Assembly: GCA_900555815.1 (NCBI GenBank)
Contig: USMR01000013.1
Coordinates: forward strand, 1 to 11,104
DNA from: an uncultured Collinsella sp.
GTDB taxonomy: Bacteria > Actinomycetota > Coriobacteriia > Coriobacteriales > Coriobacteriaceae
Length of the DNA stretch: 11,104 bases
Reading direction: 5' to 3'
The notes beneath the pieces are model-generated. The model saw only the letters and a list, made by a program, of their open reading frames with translations. It was not told where the DNA came from and did not search any database. A program made the translations under genes and the position numbers. Positions within the stretch are counted from its first letter, which is position 1, and each line of letters starts with the position of its first letter. This document shows, in pieces, positions 5,458 through 11,104 of this stretch.

Positions 5458-6801
5458 ATGATCGATCGCTATACCCGCCCGGAGATGGGACACATCTTCT
5501 CCCTCGAGAACAAGTACGCCATTTGGCAGGAGATCGAGGTCCTGGCCTGCGAGGCCCAGGCGGAGCTCGGCAAGATCGGTATTTCCAAAGAAGAGGCCCA
5601 GTGGATTCGCGACCACGCCAACTTTGAGAAGGAGAAGGTTGACGAGATCGAGGAGGTCACGCGCCACGATGTCATCGCCTTCCTGACCAACATGAAGGAG
5701 TACATCGACGCCGACGTCCCCGAGGGCGAGCCCAAGCCCAGCCGCTGGGTTCACTACGGTATGACCAGCTCTGACCTGGGTGATACGGCTCTGTGCTACC
5801 AGCTCACTCAGGCTTGCGACCTTATCATCGAGGACGTCAAGAAGCTCGGCGAGATCTGCAAGCGCCGTGCCTTCGAGGAGCGCAACACGCTCTGCGCCGG
5901 CCGTACTCACGGTATTCACGCCGAGCCGATGACCTTCGGCATGAAGTTTGGCTCTTGGGCTTGGGAGCTCAAGCGCGATTTGGACCGTCTTGAGGATGCC
6001 CGCAAGAACGTCGCCTTCGGTGCCATCTCGGGCGCTATCGGCACGTACAGCTCCATCGAGCCGTTCGTGGAGGAGTATGTCTGCGAGCACCTTGGTCTGG
6101 TTCACGATCCGCTGTCTACGCAGGTCATCAGCCGTGACCACCACGCCTACCTTGCCGGCGTGCTCGCTACCACGGCAGCTACCTGCGAGCGCATTGCGAC
6201 CGAGGTTCGCAACCTGCAGAAGACCGATACGCTCGAGGCCGAGGAGCCGTTCCGCAAGGGTCAAAAGGGCAGCTCCGCCATGCCGCACAAGCGCAACCCC
6301 ATCACTATGGAGAAGGTCTGCGGCCTTTCGCGCATCGTCAAGTCCAACGCCCAGGTCGCCTTCGACAACGTTGCCCTGTGGCACGAGCGCGACATTTCGC
6401 ACTCCTCTGCCGAGCGCGTCGCCCAGGCCGATAGCTTCATCGCCCTTGACCACATGTTCCAGTGCCTCATCCGCGTCATCGACGGCCTGCAGCTGTACCC
6501 TGCCCGCATGATGGCCAATCTCAACAAGACCCGCGGCCTCATCTTCTCCTCCAAGGTGCTGCTGGCTCTCGTCGATACAGGCATCACCCGCGAGGATGCC
6601 TATGCCATCGTGCAGGAAAACGCCATGGCCACGTGGCACGAGGTGCAGGATTGCGTCTACGGTCCTACCTTTAAGGAGCGCCTCGAGGCCGATCCGCGCT
6701 GCACCGTCAGCCAGGAGAAGCTCGACGAGATCTTTGACCCGTGGGACTTCCTCACCCGCATCGACACGGTCTTCGATCGCCTGGAGCAGCTCGAGTTCTA
6801 A
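5458..6801 (+). CDS. purB: Adenylosuccinate lyase
   Basis: 447-residue cytoplasmic enzyme of the fumarase/aspartase superfamily. It cleaves SAICAR to AICAR plus fumarate in purine synthesis, and adenylosuccinate to AMP plus fumarate. The family signature GSSAMPHKRNP is at residues 271-281; it forms the mobile loop with the catalytic serine (Ser272 or Ser273). TSSDLGDT (103-110) and GRTHGIHAEP (148-157) supply further active-site residues, with His151 as the likely catalytic His. The length fits the bacterial PurB type of about 430-450 residues. ATG 5458 is chosen because AAGGAG (5447-5452) lies 5 bases before it and the protein begins MIDRYTRPEM as in homologues; an in-frame TTG at 5392 would add 22 residues unlike the family. 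Codon use is strongly biased to GCC, CTC, GAG and CGC, typical of a well-expressed housekeeping gene. It has its own upstream region and a hairpin after it, and no other pur gene is adjacent. Confidence 0.97.
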   Translation: MIDRYTRPEMGHIFSLENKYAIWQEIEVLACEAQAELGKIGISKEEAQWIRDHANFEKEKVDEIEEVTRHDVIAFLTNMKEYIDADVPEGEPKPSRWVHYGMTSSDLGDTALCYQLTQACDLIIEDVKKLGEICKRRAFEERNTLCAGRTHGIHAEPMTFGMKFGSWAWELKRDLDRLEDARKNVAFGAISGAIGTYSSIEPFVEEYVCEHLGLVHDPLSTQVISRDHHAYLAGVLATTAATCERIATEVRNLQKTDTLEAEEPFRKGQKGSSAMPHKRNPITMEKVCGLSRIVKSNAQVAFDNVALWHERDISHSSAERVAQADSFIALDHMFQCLIRVIDGLQLYPARMMANLNKTRGLIFSSKVLLALVDTGITREDAYAIVQENAMATWHEVQDCVYGPTFKERLEADPRCTVSQEKLDEIFDPWDFLTRIDTVFDRLEQLEF

Positions 6802-6869
6802 TTGACCGATCGGGGAGGTAGTCAAATCGATCAATTCTCCGCGGCCCTCGTTCGAGTGCGACTTTCCAA

Positions 6870-6911
6870 CACAAGCCCCGCTCGCAGCTCGCTCTGCCAG
6901 CGGGGCTTGTG
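6870..6911 (+). terminator. Strong hairpin after purB, probable terminator without a T tract
   Basis: Arms CACAAGCCCCGCT (6870-6882) and AGCGGGGCTTGTG (6899-6911) are perfectly complementary over 13 bases with a 16-base loop. It lies 68 bases after the purB stop. The bases after it (CATGAGCG) lack a T run, so if it ends transcription it is not a textbook intrinsic terminator. Confidence 0.6.
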
Positions 6912-7002
6912 CATGAGCGCACCTAGAAAGCTGGACGTCAGCGATATATGCGCGTCAACTGTGCTGCTTGCCGATAATTTGAGACATCTGACAAACATTA
7001 CC

Positions 7003-7032
7003 TTGCCGGTAACTGTCGGGGGGGGGTATCCT
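7003..7032 (+). promoter_or_regulatory. Putative promoter of the BIG2 surface protein, with poly-G spacer
   Basis: TTGCCG (7003-7008) and TATCCT (7027-7032) are 18 bases apart, and the last nine bases of the spacer are all G (7018-7026). Start of transcription would be near 7040, giving a leader of about 55 bases. Both boxes match consensus in 4 of 6 bases. The G run makes the spacer length prone to change by replication slippage. Confidence 0.55.
7018..7026. repeat. Poly-G tract (G9)
   Basis: Nine consecutive G bases directly before the putative -10 box of the downstream surface-protein gene. I saw no other G or C run of this length in the window. Confidence 0.9.
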
Positions 7033-7048
7033 TAAGCCAATTTTAAGG
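7030..7048. promoter_or_regulatory. Inverted repeat CCTTAA/TTAAGG at the putative transcription start
   Basis: Perfect 6-base arms (7030-7035 and 7043-7048) spaced by 7 bases overlap the end of the -10 box and the expected start site. The position suits a repressor operator, but the arms are short and AT-rich and may be chance. Confidence 0.3.
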
Positions 7049-7094
7049 TGTGGGAGAATGCTGCGTTTTTTCACGAGAGATTGGACTTAGGGGA

Positions 7095-10000
7095 ATGAGA
7101 AAAGGGTTTTGGAGGATAGCCACAGGCATCTGTGTTGCTTTAACGGCGGCAACGTTTGGGCTGACGGTGGCCGCTCCGCATGCGGATGCTGTCATGCTGG
7201 AGTCGCAGGACGGTTCCATGGGTGCATCGTTTCTCCCATACGATTCGTCTACAGGCGATGTGTGGTCAGAATTTGATGTCGCTGTTGGACAGACGGTGAA
7301 AGGAAGGCTTTCCTTTTTTAATAAAAATCACGAATGGGCGCACATTGACCCTAGCGATATCGATATCATATCGTCTGACGAGGATATCGCTAAGGTAAGT
7401 TATGAGTCACATAGTTGGGTATTGACAATTAGCCCCACCAAAGTTGGCACAACGACTATAACCCTGAAGAGCAAGACCGACGAGAGTTTAAACGGTTCTC
7501 TTAAGATTAAAAGTGTGGCTAAAGTCAATCCAATTAAGGTCAGTTTCGTTTCTTACGACCAATCTGGTGCGACAACAAACACCGCAACGCTGGGTTACAC
7601 GGATGATTGTCCGCAAAAATGCGGGAACACGCATTATGCATTACTAGAGGGGAGAGTTGACGTTCGTCCCGTGGACGAGAGCCGTGCGGCCACATATTTT
7701 GTTATTAAGGAAGACCCCTCAAAGGATTCCAAAGTCCAGGCAAGGGTGAATTCGAATTATTCATCATATGGAACTTCCGAGCTAAGCGCTTCTTTGCAAC
7801 TCGAGGCGTTGTCGAAAGATGCTAAAGAGGCCAAGGTTCTTGTCGACTATTGCAACGGTGAAGTTGAGACGAAGAAGCTATGTGATGTTGTAACCGAGAA
7901 TCAGGAGCCCGGATTCAATGAGCGTGGGAACAAAAAGCAAAAGATGCTGGTTGGGGACAGCGATTATCTGACTGCCATTCTCAACGTTTCTCCAAATGAA
8001 GTACTGAAGGCATGCCAGCGCGGACATTGGGGTGCGGACTTTGGCGCTGTAACCTATTCTCTGGAAAGCAACGATGTCGTTGAGCTTATCGGTGGTGAAA
8101 ACTCGTTTAAGGCAATAAAGCCTGGCACCGTTAAGGCTCATGCTCGTGATGGCCTTGGCAATGACCATCCCTTTGAGATAGAGGTTGTCGACCCTGCGGA
8201 AGTGAGCCTTTCGAAGGCTAAGTTTGTGTCGAGCGATTATACATTTCCCTGTGAGGTCAGTTCAGATAGTATATCCAAAGATTGGCTTTGGCTGGAATGT
8301 GACAGGGGGTTTGAATATCCAAAGGGCGTGCTGAGTAAAAGCGCTGAGGAATTGATGGACTCCTATGCCGGCGCAAAGTATGCTTTCACTTCAGATAATC
8401 CGGATGTCCTCGAGGTAAAAGGACCGATGTTTAGTGGTGGCAGTTACTTGGGGTATTTAGTGCCTCATAGTTACGGCGATGCAACGGTTTCAATGTACTT
8501 GGGTGGTCGTCTCTGCGACACGATGACCGTTCATGTTGTCAAGCCTGGCGAGGAGCCTGCAAAGACTGCGGTTTCCATTGCGGACAGCTACTCAACCTCC
8601 ATGGATAAAGGCACGACTCAGCAGCTGAAGGCAAAGGTCTCCCCTGATGACAAGGCCAGCCAAGTTGTTTGGTCCTCTTCCAACGAGAGCGTCCTTACCG
8701 TCGACGCTAACGGTCTTGTTACCGCTGTCGGTGACGGTGATGCCACGATCACGGCAACGGTTGATGGGGTCTCTGCAACCACGGATGCGATTACGGTAAC
8801 CACTCCGGTTGTAAAGGTGTCGGGCGTCAAGCTCAGCGCTTCAAACCTTAAGCTTGCTGTGGGCGGTGAGCCCTCGACGTTGACCGCAGCGGTTGAGCCC
8901 GATAATGCAACGAACAAGAACTTGTCCTGGTCGTCGAGCGATCCTACGGTCGCCACGGTTGCAGACGGCGTCGTGACCCCGGTCAAGGCAGGTGTTGCTA
9001 CGATTACCGTCACCACTGAGGACGGAGAGCATAGCGCCACGTGCAAGGTGACGGTTATTCAGCCTGCTACGGGCATCACGCTCGATAAGCAGAAGGTCGT
9101 GCTTGTGGGCGCTGCAACCGAGCAGCTTAAGGCGGCGGTCGTTCCCGCGGAGGCTAACCAGACGATTGTCTGGAAGTCCAGCAACGAAAGTGTCGCTACA
9201 GTCGATCAAACCGGAAAGGTGGCGGCTGTCTCCAAGGGCGCCGCAATCATCACCGTTTCGACTGAAGGCGGCACCTATTCTCAGGATTGCGCGGTGACCG
9301 TCTCTAATCCCGCAACGAACCTTACGGTCGACCAGAGCGTCCTCGGCCTCAAGAAGGGCGAAGAGGGCACCGTGAAGGTTTCTCTTGCTGGAACCCTTGC
9401 GGGTGAGGTCGACGAGACCAATCTTGCTCTGGATGACACGGGCGCTTCGAAGGCGTTTAAGGTTGTCGACAACGGTGATGGCTCCTACACCGTTACCGCC
9501 CTCAAGACCGGTTCTGGTTCTTTTGTCATCACTGCAGGGTCGCTCTCCCAGACCGTTTCGGTGACCGTGACCAATCCCGCCCAAAAGGTTGAGCTCAACA
9601 AGACGAGCCTGTCCTTTACCGTCGGTGATGCCTCCACAAAGCTCTCCGCAACGGTGAGTCCTGCCGATGCAGACGATACGACGGTGAGCTGGACCTCCAG
9701 CGACTCGTCGATCGCCACGGTCAAAGACGGCGTCGTGACGCCGCTTAAGGCCGGTACCGCCACGATTACCGCCACCTGTGGCGACAAAACCGCGACCTGC
9801 GCCGTTATCGTAGCGGCAAAGACCATTGCAGGCGTTGCGGGTAGCAACGGAACGGACGTTAGCGTAAGCGCCGAGAACAATGTCGCTGCCGGCATTGCCC
9901 AGAACAACAGCATCTCTCTTGTGGTCGAGGAACCGACGGATCTTACCGATGCCGCCAATGCTACGATTTCCGGCCTTGAGCAGGGGACTACCAAGGTTGC

Positions 10001-10445
10001 CGATAAGCTCGATATCAAGCTTCTCAAGGACGGCGAGGTTATCGAGGACTACGAAGGCATGTCCTTCATCGTCCGTGTCAAGATGACTGCCGCCATGAAG
10101 GCGCTCACCAATCTCAAGGTGCTCTACGTTGCCGAGGATGGTTCCACTCAGGCTATGGATACGTGGACCGAGGGCGACTACCTCTGCTTCCGCACGAGCC
10201 ACTTCTCGACGTACGTGGTGACGGGCGAGGAGGCCAAGGGGGAGCCGGCTCAGCCTGCGCAGCCCGTGACGCCGTCCCAACCCGGTCAGCAGACGACGAC
10301 CAAGGTAACCAAAACGTCCGCTAAGACTACTAAGGGTGCGCTCGCCAACACGGGCGACCAAACCCTTGCCGTCGCCTTTATTATGACCGTTGTCGGCGCT
10401 TCGCTGATTGCCTTTGCGCTTATGCGCAAACGTCTCGAGTGTTAG
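7095..10445 (+). CDS. BIG2 (Ig-like) repeat cell-surface protein with LANTG sorting signal
   Basis: 1116-residue exported protein. ATG 7095 is preferred over GTG 7050 because it gives a proper signal peptide (MRKGFWR, hydrophobic core 8-26, likely cut after PHADA, residue 32). AGGGGA directly before it is a poorly spaced ribosome site, so the start is not certain. Residues 50-480 contain diverged BIG2-like units (about 55-145, 290-365, 368-482) around unrecognised sequence. Clear BIG2 domains, with the pattern SWSSSDPTVATVADGVVTPV and AGxATITV, lie at about 490-569, 572-655, 656-737 and 827-907; 738-826 is a degenerate one. Residues 908-1046 form a C-terminal beta-rich domain. A Pro/Thr/Lys linker (1047-1081) leads to LANTG (1083-1087), a hydrophobic segment and RKRLEC, a sortase signal with Ala in place of Pro. 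DNA for about the first 480 residues is clearly poorer in GC than the rest. Likely role: adhesion or cell-surface display; the ligand is unknown. Confidence 0.9.
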   Translation: MRKGFWRIATGICVALTAATFGLTVAAPHADAVMLESQDGSMGASFLPYDSSTGDVWSEFDVAVGQTVKGRLSFFNKNHEWAHIDPSDIDIISSDEDIAKVSYESHSWVLTISPTKVGTTTITLKSKTDESLNGSLKIKSVAKVNPIKVSFVSYDQSGATTNTATLGYTDDCPQKCGNTHYALLEGRVDVRPVDESRAATYFVIKEDPSKDSKVQARVNSNYSSYGTSELSASLQLEALSKDAKEAKVLVDYCNGEVETKKLCDVVTENQEPGFNERGNKKQKMLVGDSDYLTAILNVSPNEVLKACQRGHWGADFGAVTYSLESNDVVELIGGENSFKAIKPGTVKAHARDGLGNDHPFEIEVVDPAEVSLSKAKFVSSDYTFPCEVSSDSISKDWLWLECDRGFEYPKGVLSKSAEELMDSYAGAKYAFTSDNPDVLEVKGPMFSGGSYLGYLVPHSYGDATVSMYLGGRLCDTMTVHVVKPGEEPAKTAVSIADSYSTSMDKGTTQQLKAKVSPDDKASQVVWSSSNESVLTVDANGLVTAVGDGDATITATVDGVSATTDAITVTTPVVKVSGVKLSASNLKLAVGGEPSTLTAAVEPDNATNKNLSWSSSDPTVATVADGVVTPVKAGVATITVTTEDGEHSATCKVTVIQPATGITLDKQKVVLVGAATEQLKAAVVPAEANQTIVWKSSNESVATVDQTGKVAAVSKGAAIITVSTEGGTYSQDCAVTVSNPATNLTVDQSVLGLKKGEEGTVKVSLAGTLAGEVDETNLALDDTGASKAFKVVDNGDGSYTVTALKTGSGSFVITAGSLSQTVSVTVTNPAQKVELNKTSLSFTVGDASTKLSATVSPADADDTTVSWTSSDSSIATVKDGVVTPLKAGTATITATCGDKTATCAVIVAAKTIAGVAGSNGTDVSVSAENNVAAGIAQNNSISLVVEEPTDLTDAANATISGLEQGTTKVADKLDIKLLKDGEVIEDYEGMSFIVRVKMTAAMKALTNLKVLYVAEDGSTQAMDTWTEGDYLCFRTSHFSTYVVTGEEAKGEPAQPAQPVTPSQPGQQTTTKVTKTSAKTTKGALANTGDQTLAVAFIMTVVGASLIAFALMRKRLEC

Positions 10446-10479
10446 GGCGCCCTCTCGTTTAAGCGCGACCTTTCAGTCC

Positions 10480-10517
10480 AAGCCCCGTTGGTAACTCGTT
10501 TTACCAACGGGGCTTTT
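10480..10517 (+). terminator. Rho-independent terminator after the BIG2 surface protein
   Basis: Perfect 15-base arms AAGCCCCGTTGGTAA (10480-10494) and TTACCAACGGGGCTT (10501-10515), 6-base loop, T run 10514-10517. It lies 34 bases after the stop codon. Confidence 0.92.
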
Positions 10518-10788
10518 ACGTTAAAGACTTCAGCCCGTGTGTCGCGTGCAGTGCGGCGCGTCGGAAACCGCCAGATACGCGGTCGGCGCCAACGGCCTGA
10601 ACGAGGCAGCGGTCGGGGTGCATTCGGGAGCAGCTGTGCTTCGAGTTTGGTTATCCTTATTCGAGCGCTCGCGGATGCATTTCAACCTTTGGCGCCTTGC
10701 CCATCTTGGGTGAGGCGCTTTTTTCGCTGCTGCGGCAGCTCCCGGTAATAAAATGAACCTCTACTGCCATTTCGATGAAAAGAGGCGC
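10518..10788 (+). promoter_or_regulatory. Gene-free leader region of the solute-binding protein gene
   Basis: 271 bases between a terminator and the next start codon. No convincing gene, tRNA or known riboswitch is visible; a basic Arg-rich frame across 10488-10748 starts inside the terminator and is rejected. The segment contains a second strong terminator (10692-10724), followed by a small GCTGC/GCAGC hairpin (10726-10739). No promoter with two good boxes was found; TATCCT at 10652-10657 is the best single -10-like site. Because the upstream terminator closes the surface-protein transcript, anything stopped at 10724 would have to start within this stretch or be read-through. Confidence 0.5.
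10692..10724 (+). terminator. Rho-independent terminator (attenuator candidate) upstream of the binding-protein gene
   Basis: GCGCCTTGCCCA (10692-10703) pairs with TGGGTGAGGCGC (10707-10718) over 12 positions, including two G-T pairs, around a TCT loop. Six T bases (10719-10724) follow. It ends 64 bases before the start codon of the next gene, in the same direction, so it is placed as a leader terminator would be; it could also be a backup terminator or the end of a small RNA. Confidence 0.85.
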
Positions 10789-11104
10789 GTGCCTAGACGT
10801 ATTAAACGAGTCGTCATCGTCTCGTTCGCGCTCATAGTTCTTGTTGCTGCCTGTACGGCTGTCCTGACGTATACCGATCGAAATAGTTCTTCCTCGCCGA
10901 GTACGGCTGACGAGGATCTCCCTGTGCTCAAAATTGGCGTTACGGATAACGACCCCTATGTATATGTCGATACCACAGGCGATTACGCCGGTATCGATAT
11001 CGATATCGCCCACGAGGCGTGTGAGCGTGCGGGGCTCAAGCCGCAGTTTGTCGATATTGACTGGAACGATCGCGACCGGCTGCTCAAAAATGGTGATATC
11101 GATT
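10789..11104 (+). CDS. Extracellular solute-binding protein, family 3 (amino-acid type), N-terminal part
   Basis: The 3' end is cut by the window; 105 codons are visible. GTG 10789 is chosen because AAAAGAGG (10778-10785) precedes it and it begins a compact signal peptide (MPRRIKR, then a hydrophobic core). The core ends in a lipobox-like VAAC with Cys22, so the product is probably a lipoprotein; an in-frame ATG at 10753 has no ribosome site. A Ser-rich linker follows, then the start of an SBP_bac_3 domain: PVLKIGVTDNDPYVYVDTTG, DYAGIDIDIAHEACERAGLK, then FVDIDWNDRDRLLKNGDID. This matches the first lobe of periplasmic-type amino-acid binding proteins, which feed ABC importers. Since the rest is missing, a fused sensor (for example a kinase or GGDEF protein using the same domain) cannot be excluded. 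A terminator lies between it and the upstream gene, so it begins a new unit. Confidence 0.8.
   Translation, partial: MPRRIKRVVIVSFALIVLVAACTAVLTYTDRNSSSSPSTADEDLPVLKIGVTDNDPYVYVDTTGDYAGIDIDIAHEACERAGLKPQFVDIDWNDRDRLLKNGDID

Noticed and set aside
4812..5461. Short open frames across the tRNA and repeats (for example peptides with ERATGLEPA or ICFANTHRL)
   Set aside because: They are translations of tRNA and palindromic repeat sequence, a known source of spurious gene calls.
5077..6834. Very long minus-strand open frame (585 codons) opposite purB
   Set aside because: It mirrors the GC-rich codons of purB in antisense and runs through tRNA-derived repeats; the predicted protein has low-complexity Leu/Ala/Asp/Val content and no domain. 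purB on the plus strand has full family signatures.
8841..10361. 506-codon minus-strand open frame opposite the BIG2 repeats
   Set aside because: Antisense shadow of the GC-rich repeat region; Arg/Gly-rich, no domain, and the plus strand encodes clear Ig-like domains.
10488..10748. 86-codon plus-strand frame after the BIG2 protein
   Set aside because: Starts inside a terminator hairpin, crosses a second terminator, is Arg-rich without domain or ribosome site.
10990..11010. ATCGAT short tandem repeat
   Set aside because: It encodes the GIDIDIA strand of the binding-protein domain, where such residues are expected; too short for a repeat of note.

Overview
The window looks like chromosomal DNA of a high-GC Gram-positive gut bacterium, most likely a Collinsella or another member of the Coriobacteriia. 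The grounds are the GC-rich codon use of the housekeeping gene purB, two large cell-wall-anchored surface proteins with sortase signals (one with a Cys-Gln thioester head and SpaA/Cna-B repeats, one with BIG2 Ig-like repeats), AAGGAG-type ribosome binding sites and GTG starts. The genus is an inference; no rRNA or other marker gene is present.

Layout. (1) 2-1162, plus strand: the 3' part of a gene for an M28-peptidase-like protein with a long disordered segment, then a 72-residue membrane protein, ending at a strong terminator at 1184-1221. (2) 1229-4660, minus strand: an 1143-residue adhesin or pilin-like protein (signal peptide, thioester domain, about six prealbumin-like repeats, LPATG anchor). 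A leader with potential secondary structure lies at 4661-4790. (3) 4915-5457: promoter, tRNA-Gly(CCC), terminator, then about 380 bases without a gene, full of palindromes and tRNA-derived pieces. These include an inverted T-arm copy and two 52-bp repeats, each ending in a copy of the tRNA-Gly 3' end. (4) 5458-6801: purB, apparently transcribed alone. (5) 7003-10517: an 1116-residue BIG2-repeat surface protein with a LANTG sorting signal, a 9-G run between its putative -35 and -10 boxes, and a strong terminator. (6) 10518-11104: a gene-free stretch with a second strong terminator, then the 5' end of a solute-binding-protein (SBP_bac_3) gene that runs off the window.

The genes do not form one pathway. 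Purine synthesis (purB) and glycine decoding are housekeeping functions. The two wall proteins, the exported peptidase-like protein and the binding lipoprotein are envelope functions. The most notable signals are the poly-G tract in the surface-protein promoter (a candidate phase-variation switch), the tRNA-tailed palindromic repeats, and two different sorting motifs (LPATG and LANTG) in one small region.
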